Shown in pieces: positions 21,101 to 28,999 of a stretch of DNA of 64,000 bases (the first letter of the stretch is position 1; each line of letters begins with the position of its first letter). The stretch lies in the NCBI RefSeq assembly GCF_932526225.1, contig NC_064044.1, positions 6,104,747-6,168,746 on the forward strand, read 5' to 3'. Both the position numbers and the translations under genes were made by a program. The stretch comes from Nematostella vectensis. Lineage: Eukaryota > Cnidaria > Anthozoa > Actiniaria > Edwardsiidae. The notes beneath the pieces are model-generated. The model was not told the DNA's origin. It searched no databases and saw only the letters and a list, made by a program, of their open reading frames with translations.

Positions 21101-21745
21101 TCCGAATCCTCGAAACCCACATGTGGCTGTAACTGTTCACGTTAATTGGCCCTCGTTGGACAAAGAGAGAAAAATTCCAGAAGACCTCGAATCATTAGGC
21201 AAGATGCTCGTCCGCGGAACGTATACTCGCTTACTCTTGTGGAAAAAAGCTTTTCAGCTCAAAGGCTATATCGAACTTCCCTTTCACCCCGATGACAAAT
21301 CTTTGGTCGCTATTAGCTACATCCGTGAGGCACAAATTACACGAAGGAATTGCCATATATTGGTTAGCACGCTTCGCGCTTTCGCTGTCAAACTCACGTG
21401 CGAAATCATAACATTCGAAAAATTATATATGCAGGGTACATGGAGCTATTGACAAATCGCGTGGCTCGTTACATTTGAACCAGACGACAGCCAATCAGAA
21501 ATCGCTTCACTCCGGCGGTTGGTGCGCGGGAGGTCTAAACATGCTTTCTGTCGGTGATTCGCAGACGGTAATAATGGAACTATTTCCGGCTGCACGCAGG
21601 CTAACTGTGCAGGTGGTCCCTATGCAAAACTTGCATGGACTCAATATTTCCACTTCTACTTAAACAGTTCCTAAGATTGCCTAACATTTAATTTTCCATC
21701 TCACTTTTTTGCAGAGGTGTGAAGAAATACGCGCCCAATCCCTAA
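1..21745 (+). CDS. Tandem Calx-beta single-pass membrane protein, 3' part (gene 1)
   Basis: Multi-exon gene, 5' end outside the window. Joining exons at GT-AG sites keeps one frame for about 1588 codons: part of one Calx-beta domain, 13 further Calx-beta domains, a 12-residue Lys/Asp-rich linker, a hydrophobic span and a short basic tail. Each domain is split over two exons, A (phase 1 to 2) and B (phase 2 to 1). Calx-beta hallmarks visible are the exon A stretch [15 protein letters not shown], the DYTA motif, the strand [19 protein letters not shown], an acidic ENDEDF and the closing TITIGNDDQ. In known proteins this fold binds Ca2+ and mediates extracellular adhesion (Na/Ca exchangers, integrin beta4, ADGRV1, sponge aggregation factors). 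With the C-terminal anchor it should be a type I surface protein with a long ectodomain. Four N-glycosylation sequons per standard cassette support an extracellular location. No other recognised domain was seen, so the exact function is unknown. A head-to-tail paralogue starts at 43058. Confidence 0.9.
455..952 (+). CDS. Calx-beta cassette 1 (exons 455-560, 717-952)
   Basis: Exon A 455-560 is preceded by ccacag and followed by gtaagt. Exon B 717-952 is preceded by tctcag and followed by gtggct, a one-base variant of the usual gtgact. It encodes a full 114-residue Calx-beta module with FASSSFSVEED and [10 protein letters not shown]. The 156-nt intron happens to be open in the exon B frame, so a longer reading frame starting at 589 is not the real exon. 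Confidence 0.93.
1264..1758 (+). CDS. Calx-beta cassette 2 (exons 1264-1369, 1523-1758)
   Basis: Standard splice sites (cag/gtaagt; cag/gtgact). Variants: FSFVSS in exon A (gtg for gcg) and NSLTFL in exon B. Same 106 + 236 nt architecture as its neighbours. Confidence 0.93.
2081..2577 (+). CDS. Calx-beta cassette 3 (exons 2081-2186, 2342-2577)
   Basis: Same exon lengths and phases as its neighbours. Variants in exon A: FSFVSS and VSVNIT (gtttcag for gttacag). Exon B is consensus. Confidence 0.93.
2900..3397 (+). CDS. Calx-beta cassette 4 (exons 2900-3005, 3162-3397)
   Basis: Exon A carries FASSSFSV as in cassette 1. Exon B has PLDYTA instead of PVDYTA. The intron after exon B begins the 820-bp subtype also seen in the first units of gene 2. 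Confidence 0.93.
3720..4217 (+). CDS. Calx-beta cassette 5 (exons 3720-3825, 3982-4217)
   Basis: Exon A has VDEDTGY instead of VEEDTGY, a conservative change at an acidic position that in Calx-beta domains lies near Ca2+ ligands. Exon B is consensus. Confidence 0.93.
4540..5037 (+). CDS. Calx-beta cassette 6 (exons 4540-4645, 4802-5037)
   Basis: Last of the near-identical units. Variants in exon B: DNGVTF, VDKTVENNEDF. The exon A acceptor reads accaacag. Confidence 0.93.
5360..5846 (+). CDS. Calx-beta cassette 7, transitional (exons 5360-5465, 5614-5846)
   Basis: Exon A is still clearly the array type ([21 protein letters not shown]) but ends NVM with a gtgagt donor. Exon B is 233 nt and substantially diverged (LGTMDGIAASGSDYTEIANV, VENDETF, ITNDDK). 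Length totals 339 nt, still divisible by three. The internal intron is recognisably related to the array intron, marking this as an older duplicate at the array edge. Confidence 0.92.
6003..6173. mobile_element. Small inverted-repeat element (MITE-like)
   Basis: Begins ccaggggcggatatagc and ends gtagatcagctactgg, imperfect inverted repeats bordering a G-rich then C-homopolymer core (6141-6154). Intronic between cassettes 7 and 8. The CAGGGG-type end resembles hAT-derived MITEs; no clear target duplication. Confidence 0.4.
6344..6821 (+). CDS. Calx-beta cassette 8 (exons 6344-6449, 6586-6821)
   Basis: Encodes IFSFAAASYSVVEDTGYV then LNTEDGTAVSPVDFTALV, FPANEPSLSVNISIIVD, VENNETF and LTIQNDDM. 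Lengths 106 + 236 nt match the array cassette, but the flanking introns are unrelated. Donors are gtaagt and gtgagt. Confidence 0.92.
6938..7260. repeat. (CACT)n-rich simple repeat
   Basis: About 320 bp of degenerate tetranucleotide CACT with CGCT and CCAC variants, in the intron between cassettes 8 and 9. The rest of that intron, 7261-7835, shows nothing recognisable. Confidence 0.9.
7836..8805 (+). CDS. Calx-beta cassette 9 (exons 7836-7938, 8573-8805)
   Basis: Exon A is 103 nt (SVSFNQTLFVVNEGDSALLV) and exon B 233 nt (TPGTATVADYTLANDTSLTC, AETTESFIVSI, SIIDTVDK), together 112 codons. The DYT motif and the acidic ETTESF are kept. The 634-nt internal intron is mostly one transposon (7962-8506). 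Exon B is more G+C-rich than its surroundings, as expected for older coding sequence. Confidence 0.88.
7962..8506. mobile_element. TTAA-flanked MITE in intron
   Basis: TTAA at 7962-7965 and 8503-8506 bracket inverted repeats that start ACACGAGGTTTCGC on the left and end GCGGAACCTTGTGT on the right. The inverted arms extend about 55 bp through CTATAAAAGGGAAAGCTCC and CCCCCGGGCTCA. TTAA duplication is typical of piggyBac and Kolobok superfamilies. No transposase reading frame: non-autonomous. Confidence 0.8.
9032..11459 (+). CDS. Calx-beta cassette 10 (exons 9032-9137, 11212-11459)
   Basis: Exon A encodes ISASTYATNEGAGPVTVVIE. Exon B is unusually long (248 nt) and reads YQDYANFSKSFIFAPNEIRK, EFDETFKLTLV and TIRNDDA. 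The sum of 354 nt stays in frame. The 2.07-kb intron carries a 91-bp minisatellite that begins exactly at the exon A donor (gtcagt). Confidence 0.87.
9138..10734. repeat. 91-bp minisatellite starting at a splice donor
   Basis: Seventeen complete units of exactly 91 bp (starts at 9138, 9229, 9320, 9411 and so on to 10594), then a decayed partial unit from 10685. Unit hallmarks are gtgagtgaacgagttattcg, ttaagcgagtgaataag, ctggcaagagtggg and ttactagctag. The first unit begins with the functional donor gtcagt of exon 9032-9137. The rest of the intron, 10735-11211, shows nothing recognisable. Confidence 0.95.
11661..13005 (+). CDS. Degenerate Calx-beta cassette 11 (exons 11661-11766, 12782-13005)
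   Basis: Exon A (VTFELVENGVVLLSNETSV) and exon B (224 nt) keep the reading frame and splice phases. Exon B has lost the DYT motif and the acidic DExF block: it reads TTTFNVELNVIQELAISDRF and FFVLLETDQAFVSVRG. Probably a structural Calx-beta fold without normal Ca2+ ligands. The exon B boundary is supported by gacag acceptor and gtaaag donor. Confidence 0.72.
11767..12781. other. Intron without recognised content
   Basis: AT-rich intron inside cassette 11. No repeat, RNA or coding signal was recognised. Confidence 0.6.
13895..14260. repeat. Irregular 53-61 bp tandem repeat
   Basis: About six copies of a unit containing ctgcgttcacactttgtt and acacaagtgtgaaagcag. Copies start near 13943, 14004, 14057, 14112, 14172 and 14232. 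The motif cacactttgt...acaagtgtg is itself an imperfect palindrome. The flanking intron, 13006-13894 and 14261-14595, shows nothing else. Confidence 0.8.
14596..16714 (+). CDS. Calx-beta cassette 12 (exons 14596-14701, 16479-16714)
   Basis: Exon A SSGSYFVKEDQGYVTICLRK; exon B NTADRDATSGADYVPVVNKT, then NDDNITEADEKFYVEL and VTITNDDQ. A well-preserved domain of exactly 106 + 236 nt. Cysteines in both halves (ICLR and TYCFN) could pair, which is inference. The internal intron carries an old repeat with a nested transposon. Confidence 0.9.
14996..16200 (-). repeat. Older interspersed repeat, copy 1 (interrupted)
   Basis: Reverse complement matches the DNA at 34990-35096 joined to 39590-39882, for example aactttttaggagtc, gcatcttgaatgaactc and gctaaaagga. 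The copy is interrupted by the element at 15105-15891. It is the uninterrupted counterpart of the site where the 4.5-kb element at 35.1 kb landed. Confidence 0.7.
15105..15891. mobile_element. Nested MITE, GGGGT...ACCCC ends
   Basis: Inverted ends ggggtcgtttctcaaaac and gttttgagaaactacccc, with CCTG on both sides (15101-15104, 15892-15895). The related repeat near 39.76 kb reads straight through (gtgtcctgatatctg on its complement), giving an empty-site comparison. GC-rich ends contain further inverted ccggg motifs. About 790 bp, no transposase seen. Confidence 0.75.
16827..17758 (+). CDS. Calx-beta cassette 13, membrane-proximal (exons 16827-16935, 17517-17758)
   Basis: Exon A is 109 nt and basic (SPYKKKAKEGDLVEFTAYVV). 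Exon B is 242 nt (QTITIPANASSVTFVVKIKD, VESDEIVTVTL, INIDDEADR). 351 nt in total, in frame. The DYT motif is replaced by a Ser/Thr-rich stretch, but the strand pattern and the ESDE block remain. Confidence 0.87.
17090..17360. repeat. CACCT/CACCC-rich low-complexity intron block
   Basis: Degenerate repeats of cacctcacccc and cgccccaccttgc on the + strand, in the intron between the two exons of cassette 13. Confidence 0.85.
17759..18751. other. Intron with inverted segment
   Basis: gtacgtatcgacatgacgg (from about 17969) recurs inverted near 18332-18358 (ttttccgtcatgtcgcacgt), so 17965-18358 could be a small fold-back element. Nothing else recognised up to the microexon. Confidence 0.35.
18752..18787 (+). 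CDS. 36-nt linker microexon
   Basis: Reads VADKNKKEKDKQ in the phase carried from 17758 and ends at gtatgt. A second acceptor (ttgcag) six bases inside would give an in-frame 30-nt version. It links the last Calx-beta domain to the membrane span and is highly charged. Confidence 0.72.
19370..19475 (+). CDS. Transmembrane exon
   Basis: Reads DIVIRDQ followed by about 25 hydrophobic residues (FLIILIVAVLIALLILIGVI, then ILCCLIKIK) and ends at gtaagt. 106 nt, phase 1 to 2. The acceptor is a pyrimidine tract plus gaccag. The CC pair beside the cytoplasmic lysines could be palmitoylated (inference). This exon makes the product a type I membrane protein. Confidence 0.88.
19600..20443. repeat. 58-bp minisatellite in the last intron
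   Basis: About 14 copies of a 58-bp unit containing gcatggctcactgtgcagg, tggtccctaggtacagctt and gtgtggtgcagtgtgttag; regular 58-bp spacing is clear at 19741, 19799 and 19857. It resumes as a partial unit after the inserted element, at 21604-21625. Confidence 0.92.
20643..20969 (+). pseudogene. CxxC...C zinc-finger-like fragment inside the Mutator-like element
   Basis: Reads MAIPSCNLCLTDVANSDQRF, then a spacer, then YICRLRFRKLKRQRQLLQ. The spacing resembles an N-terminal C2...C2 zinc-binding domain of the ZAD kind, but one cysteine of the second pair appears replaced (CRLRF). Much of it lies in the inverted arm. It resembles the fragment in the other Mutator-like element at 37763. Family assignment is by motif only. 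Confidence 0.4.
21000..21230 (+). pseudogene. Element-borne fragment with SLGKMLVRGTYT motif
   Basis: An Ala/Pro-rich stretch, then VTVHVNWPSLDKERKIPEDL and ESLGKMLVRGTYT. The segment has a compact globular-domain look and lies just after the zinc-finger-like frame, suggesting both come from one ancestral protein. After about 21222 the frame runs into the inverted arm and is meaningless. Confidence 0.35.
21715..21745 (+). CDS. Cytoplasmic tail exon and stop
   Basis: After acceptor ttttttgcag the frame reads GVKKYAPNP and stops at TAA 21743-21745. The cytoplasmic tail, including the end of the previous exon, is only about a dozen residues with no recognised signalling motif, so signalling would need partner proteins. 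Confidence 0.85.
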
Positions 21746-21756
21746 TAAAGAATAAA
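21744..21756 (+). terminator. Candidate poly(A) signals of gene 1
   Basis: AATAAA at 21744-21749 overlaps the stop codon and a second lies at 21751-21756. Use of either would leave a very short 3' UTR; no other perfect AATAAA was seen in the next few hundred bases. Confidence 0.4.
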
Positions 21757-22968
21757 AAGACGCTCAAATCTACCTGAATTGCCGTCTATCAATTCATAGA
21801 TGCATAGCAATAAGGACAGCTGGTCAAGAACTATATAAACATTTGCAGAAGCTTAGAAAACTCGCTAATCGTAAACATTTATTAATAAGATATGTCAGGA
21901 ATATTTTATAAAACCCTTTACAGTAGAAATGTGTAGTGATTTTTTTTCAGTAACTTCAATAGAAATCTTTACGACCGCTTGCGACGCTACCGATGACGTC
22001 ACACATCACGTGACTCTCTTTGAACTACATTATATCTTCTAAGATTGGTTGTCTGTCAATATTTCTACCATGATATATCGAATTTGTCTATGTAGTCGTC
22101 GATGAAGTCAAACAACACGTGGCCATTCTGTTTCACCCCCGCTTCACCTAACTACCCTCTTTCGTTACATTCAGAAGACGTTTCAATCATGAGATATTGT
22201 TGTTTTTGTTTTTCATGACGGCATCGATGTCACAGATCACGTGACCATTTTGTTGCATACTGTTTGACAGCGGAGGTGGTGTAGCAAAAAGTCGAATAAG
22301 CCTGGTATGTTGAAAGGGCACCAGGTGGATTTCAGTGATTTTTTCGATGGATTTGAGATCAATAATCGTATTTTAAGGCTATTCAGGGGTAAAGAGGCAC
22401 TTTTAAGAAATTGACCAAGCTAGTTATTTGCGGAAACTCATCGTCATAAGGGTAGTGTTCGGTGGCCGTCGTTTTAATCGTAGTATACGTCTTATTATAC
22501 TACGGCTTATTAGAGCAGTATACAAGGGAGAGTGGGTAATACGAGGTTTGGATAATTGTGATTCGTTCGAAGATAGCTGATTTAAAACTAGCTTCGTGAT
22601 TGGTGGAATTGTTGCTGGTATCAAAAGTAAATTGTTAACTTGCTCAGAACGTTTTGATTGGAGCAAACGTACGTATTAAACAGAGCATCATGATTGGTGC
22701 AATTGAGCTTCAGCGGGATTCCCTTCTGCCATGACGAAGGTCAGCGGATTTTTGTGGTAATGTAACCATTCCCCTGTTGATAGCTTCAAAATAATCGCTT
22801 GCGCATTCTCTGTGCGTCCTGAAAGCCCCAATCTATCTAAATCTGCAATTCTTATCAACGTAAATCCTACAGAGTTCTTTAGAAGAAGAGTGGTTTTTAA
22901 AATTCCGTGCAACAAAATGTAATTATTTTAGTGTAATAGTCAAGCCAGAACAAAAGAGAACAAATGCA
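21757..22968. other. 3' flank of gene 1 with imperfect tandem segments
   Basis: Three imperfect copies of a segment around gatg...gtcac...cacgtg (CACGTG at 22007, 22116 and 22238) occupy about 21975-22262. The remainder shows no supported gene. Confidence 0.5.
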
Positions 22969-23388
22969 TTACAGTGTATTACTAATTAATATACTATATA
23001 GAATTTCACGGGTTTTTGAAAACCACTCTATACTTATTTGTTTTTTTGCGTCTTTGATATCCCGGATGTAATTGGAATAACGAGTATCCATCGTAACGCA
23101 TGATTCATTCGAAGAAAGCATGACACTGAAGTGAAGGTCACCCTCACGTACGTCATTATCCGAGATGGTCACGCTGAAGCACGTGATATTACGATCAACC
23201 AATAGCATTACTTGATGCTTGTCAAGTTTCTGGAGGTCGGAAGACAATGTCCTCTTAGGCGTTTTTGTTACACTTGGAAATGGGAAATCCATGCCAAAAA
23301 ATGTCCTATGGAAGCCCTGAAGTCTGGGCTCCCCAGTCTCGTACCCAGACGCCGCGCGATGCATTATGAAGAGGTTGAATAAGCGCAA
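22969..23388 (-). pseudogene. Possible Calx-beta relic on the minus strand
   Basis: Minus-strand translation contains NITCFSVTISDNDVREGDLH followed by FSVMLSSNESCVTMD, matching the second half of a Calx-beta domain (V.I.DND..EGD..FSV.LSS). The first half and clear splice sites are missing, and no neighbouring domain was found. It may be an isolated degraded exon of a third related gene or a chance resemblance. Confidence 0.4.
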
Positions 23389-23989
23389 GGTGCATGGGGG
23401 TCAGGATGCGGTTTTGGGGTCGGAATTCGCTTGACGTCTGGTAGAATTCAGGAAATATCTTGCAAGTTTTACAAATATCTTGCAAGCAGCGTTTTGGTGA
23501 CCGTTTTTTACTTTTTTGTGCACAAGTCCAAGGACCTACCTACAAATACTCGTTGTAAACCATTTAGTTTTCTTTTCGGTGGTTGCCCTATTCGCACATG
23601 ATCTTAAGCCGAATTCCAAACTCCAGGAAAGAATATAGGCTATTTCTGCAGTTATATACCATGTGCACATGGATTTTCACAAGCAAGAAATACAGCATGG
23701 ATAGGTCTTTCTTCGTCTGTGAAAATTTCGTCCGCCATCTTGGATCTGTAATCTGTCAGTCGTTTTTTTTTTTTTCCGTCTCCGCTTCAGGGTTCCTGTG
23801 GATGTCCCCGCAACAGCAAATAACGACTGAATACGAGTTTGTGAGCTCCCCATTTCATGGGCTGATGAAGCTCGTGGAGGGTGATCAACATCGTGCGAAC
23901 AAGCCCGAGTGTCCGGCCCTTTTATCGTTTATGAAGTATATACCGAGAAGCAATATAAAGAGGACCTGATACAAATACTTTAAAATTTT

Positions 23990-24970
23990 CATCTTCGGGG
24001 CTCTGTCTCTTTTCTGTAACCGAATTGATTCCAAAATTTTTAACACTGCTATTCTGGGTCTGTAAGACCTGGAATTGATTTGTTTGGCTTTGGGGTGAAA
24101 AGTTTGACATTGGGGAGACGCGTGTTGACTGGCCCTCTCCTCGTAAATAAGCCAGCTCAGTTTGAGAAAAGACGCGGGGAGACTGGGTCGAATCGATCGA
24201 ATCGGACCAAATGAACGATTTTTACGGATAGATTTACTTCGCTCAGTCAGCTAATTTGGTCGACTTCCGCTCGCAAAACACAGACGAAAACACGCGACAA
24301 CAATTAACTTTGGTACCACAGGTAAAAACAAAATGATATTCATCCACGAAATTCAAGTAATAATTTTGCTAAACATCTGAGAACAATATTAATTTTATTT
24401 TACGGCCAAAAAATTGAAACGGCACTTCTACCGATGCATTTTATACTCCGATTCGGAGTTCGCCGATAAACTTTTACAGTATTTGAGTGAAGGGATGAAT
24501 CAGGGTATTCAGAAAATCGCTCCGTAGAGATACATTTTGCGCCTAATTCATCCCTAATTGCCCCCTATACGAAGTGCAATGAAGTCCTCACGTGTGGCAA
24601 TGAATAATTTCACTATATCTTTTAAAGCTGTTTTGTAGAAAGGATTTTTCTCCAAGACTGTAATACAAACCTCTCTTGTGAAATTGCTCTTTTGGTCCGA
24701 AAGAGAATAGTCCCTCACGGCATTTCTTACACTCTGAACTGGCTTATCTCTCTACGGATCTCCCAGAATGCTTTGCAATTTTTAATGGCAGCAAGATGGC
24801 TTTAAAAGCCTTCAATGAGTGGACATTGTGTTTTGAGGCCATGGAAATGGAGGATCAGAATAAAGGTATCAATTTGTGTATTGATCTGTTTGCTAATCTC
24901 TTTTCTCATGTGTGGAATTATGCGCGTTTTGTTGAAGGGTTGGTCTTTATCAAATAAAGAAGACAAAGGG
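23990..24970 (+). repeat. Dispersed repeat, copy A (partly split)
   Basis: Segments 23998-24150 and 24765-24965 match 29410-29760 in the same order (ctgctattctgggtctgta, ggatctcccagaatgctttg, ggatcagaataaaggtatc). The shared stretch includes a short exon-like reading frame, FNEWTLCFEAMEMEDQNK, ending at a GT. Between the segments is unrecognised DNA. Confidence 0.65.
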
Positions 24971-27900
24971 GTCTGTCTGGAGAGTACTGCAGGTAAGTGG
25001 CACAGATTTTATTGGACTATGCTGCATTATTACATTTTTATCGAAGTACTTCTTAATTCATTCATAATCATTTTTGCCGCAAACAAAAACAAAAGTGCAC
25101 TGCCTACGAAGGCCACAAAGACATTGTCAAATGATTTAGAGAATCTGGTAAGAATGTATGGAGCTTGTCAGAAATACACACACCAACAACAGAAAGAACC
25201 TTGAGCCACATAACGTACCAAATAAACAATAGATAAAAGTAGGTTCCGACCTCTTTCAACTTGATGGTAAGGACGATTTCCTCGTGATAGACTATATCGA
25301 ACTATCGAACTGAATTAGTATTAATCCACTCACATACTATCCACGAATCTCGCAATTTTATTGGCTCCCGTACTCACTATTTATTGAGCCATAGATACTG
25401 AGTAGCGAAAAAAGCCGGATGTTTTCGCGCCAAAAGCGGTTATTTATTACTGAAACTATTATTATTTTTTTTTCGAAAAATACCCGTTTTCGTTTTCTAT
25501 GATTCAAATACGCGCCTCATTGACTATCTAAACTCGTAGTCTATTTGTTAAGTAGCACTGCTAAATTTAATATATAGATTTAGGCACTGCCTAAAACCGG
25601 AGCCAGCATGCAATCAATTTAAGCCATATTATAATACCTATATATGTATGTATATATATAATTTGTGAGTGAAGCCGTTCATAGAAAAGTGCTTGATGCA
25701 CAGGTGTAGAGTGGAATATGTGTGTATGTATTTTTTTTTTATTGTTGTTTAACCCAGAAAAATTTGTTGGGTGTATATGTAGGTATCATCCAATAGGGAA
25801 CATTGAAGAATTTGAAAATGAATTTGATTGAATTTGATTTTTTTTTACAGTAAAATGGGTGCTTTTTTATTCTCTTTAACATTTAAAACCATATCAGCAC
25901 ACAACGCGTTTCTATACATTAGCATATCGTTTTTGCCAGTAAATGTGCTTGCCTACACTGTCCAAATTCCCTTTCTTCCTTTCGCATTGCACTACTACTA
26001 GATTTTCTTGATTTTTATAATTTTCTCTCAGTTGAAGGGTAATAAAAGTATTTTGGTAGAAATTACAAATATTGGATAAACGGTTTTATCAACCTTCTTT
26101 AATGTTTTTTTTGGCTAATACATTTTGAATTGACACTTGTCTTGGGTGGATCGTACAAAACACTGACCCTCGATAAGGAGGTCCATGGACCCACTAGACC
26201 CCTATATTGAAGCATCATAGTTTCAAGGGTATGTACACCTGGTATTTTTGTTTTAAAACATAAAATAGGGCTTGATGTGGCATAACAAAAAGATGCAGTT
26301 TGTTAAAAAAAGGTAGCTATATTTTCATTTTACATCACTTACATGTACAGTGCTAAATTATCTTTGAAATAATTGCATGAAAGGTCAAATGGTACATTGC
26401 TGTTGATTTTTGCAAATATCATCTCAGATTCCTACTGAGCTGTATTCATATCAGCTATTTGAAAAGAAGAATGCTCACAAAACCCTGTGCAGTTAATTAG
26501 TTCAAATTGAAACTATATTTTTTTACTAGAAAACCCATTCAGTCCATTTGCAATAAGGTCCAATGTTGGTCAGTGCTTAGTACCAGCCACTTTGTCAAAG
26601 GGTGAATGAAATAAACCACTCTAACTTGTTTTCAAAATTTCTGACTTCTTTTAGTTTATTTTATTTGCCTGGTTCATTTTTTTATAACAAGTTTTCATTT
26701 GGAACTATTATCTATCTTAGCTGTATTAATGAATACATCTTGCCCTAGCATCATGCCTTTAAAACTTGCAGCTTGCTTGAGATGGGATTCGCCTGAAAAA
26801 AAATTGGAGAACAGTGACAAAACGCTACGGAAGAATACTAAGGATATAAATGTTATGCTGCACAAAACCTAATTGATAAACCTAAAATAAAAAATAATTC
26901 CAATTCCATTAAAGGGCAGCATATTACAGTAGGGGGATGTTGATTTGGTTAGTGAACAGCTGCTTTAGGAATATGTTTCATTGCCATTCAGAGACAATGG
27001 GGTCATCAAGGAAACATGTGATTTATTGAAAGATTATGCAAATAAATAGTTACATAACTACAACAGAACATTAAAAGCTATGATGTGACAAAGGTTGCTT
27101 CAGCAATCAAATTTGGAAATCCATCATGCCTGCTGAATAGATGGACAAAGGTAGTATAAGTCAAGTGTAACATAAGTAAAAATCTCCTAGAGCTTGAAAT
27201 AAAACAATGTAAAACATGTGAATTCTTCATGATCTCGATGTTATTTGTGAACCAATAATCTGAAACTTAGGCTCACACTGTCTTTATATGTGTCCTTAAT
27301 TCCAATGGCACAGTTGAATTCAAAACTGGACTATTTGCTTGGTGCCGCCTTAGAGCTAAAGATGACAAAATCTCTGGTTAATTTTTGTTAACCTTGGCAA
27401 CTTTGACATTGAATAACAAAATTTGACACTGCCTGAAATAAATAAAAAGGGAATTCCTCTGCAGTATTTGTCAAGGGCAATAACCAACTGTGATGTGTGG
27501 AAAACTGCAGTGCAATGACTTGGTCAGGATGAGATAATCAAGGTGGTAAAGCCCCTGTGACAAAGAAAAATCATTGCAACCTTGTATTACATATTACAAT
27601 TGAGTCAAGAGAACATGTTGAAGATGTTAGAAATTCACCTTAAAAACACTATCTGGGCAAATGAGGAATAGCAATGTCAGATGAACGTATAAGAAGTAGC
27701 CAAAGACAAAGTTAAAAAAAACATATTAAAAAAACTTTTACACTAAATGAAGACCCAGTTTCTGAAGCTGAGGCTAATTTATTTACTGTTAAGTGCCATT
27801 GTTACTTATATTACATAGAAATAACAAATTATTAATTACCCCATTAATGTACTTTTGCGCAAATTTTTGGGAAAAACAGACCAAAAACAGAAACCTTTCC

Positions 27901-28999
27901 CCTATTTCAAGTCCCACACTATCAGTCAAGTTCAGCTACTGCTGATCAAGCAGTGTGCCTTGAAGTTTTCAACAAAGCACTGAGGTGTCTTTTCAGTCTG
28001 GGGATGGTGGCAGTCCGTTGCTGATAACAGTTTTGCTTGTAATTTGCTTAAAAATTACAACTTTTTTACATCAGGATTATAAAATTATAATTTATTTACA
28101 TAAATAAAAAAATCAGTGAAATATAAAATACAAGTGCATAATGTCTTCAAGGTAACAAATCCCCCTGTTAACATAGAAGTAGATAGGTTGCTAAGCCAGC
28201 AATAAAAACATAAATACGCTCTATAGCAAGTTCTCTATAGCTAATTTGGCGTTTCAACAATAATCCAGGAAAACAATGAAAACAAAGTTGCAACTTAGGG
28301 AATACTAATCACTAAGTAGTAAGCACTTATTTCTAACTACACTCCCCACTAATTCTCTATTGCCTCATTCTCTATTGACTTATTCTCCCCACTCATTCTC
28401 TAATTCTCTATTGCCCCTTGAAACTTTAATTACTATGAGATTTAGGGGGTTCAAATAGAGGGTGCTGATTGGTCGAGGTGTCAGTGATCATTTTCTAATA
28501 GTTATTAGTATAAATATGAAATTTAATAGATTGTTTAAGCAAGGATTTGATTTGGTGCAAAGGATTGGCAGGCACACAAACAGCATTTGCAGCATTTGGC
28601 AGTCATAGATAGCTATGGAAAAAGTCTAACATGACAACTGTTCAAAATCAAATACCAACTTTTTGGTGGTCAATGGTGATGACACGCCTGATAGAGAAGC
28701 ATTCTAACGACTGTTGATTTCTTTTTATCTCATTAAAAATTTCAACCCAGGCTGAGTTTTCAGCACAGTCAGGGGGTCCAACCGGGTATTCCTAAAATGC
28801 TTGTAAAATTGCTTTTTCTATTATATGAGCGAGATTTCCAGCCTGGGCTGCTCATCCGTGCTAGGATTTTCACCCCAAGCATGTAATCACATAAATAAAG
28901 AACACTCTTTTTTTATGAGGACCTTTTTTTATATGAACGTCCAGCGTTTCACCAAATTTTAAGAACTGCTAAGAACATGCCGAGGTGCTGTGAATAGTT
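24971..28999. other. AT-rich intergenic DNA, no supported gene
   Basis: Long AT-rich stretch with no convincing exon. About 25950-26900 resembles 32270-33200 (attccctttcttcctt, cttattaaccttct-type motifs, aaacctaaaactaaaaat-type motifs), so it is probably an old degraded repeat. Confidence 0.5.

Larger units (their letters stand above)
20444..21603. mobile_element. Mutator-like element, 1160 bp, long TIRs
   Basis: Inverted arms of about 375-380 bp (20444-20818 and 21222-21603) starting TAGCCTGCATGCAGCCGGAA, flanked by the 9-bp direct repeat ACTGTGCAG (20435-20443 and 21604-21612). A 9-bp duplication with long TIRs is the pattern of the Mutator superfamily. It inserted into a 58-bp minisatellite unit. 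No transposase; it carries the coding fragments at 20643-20969 and 21000-21230. Confidence 0.85.
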
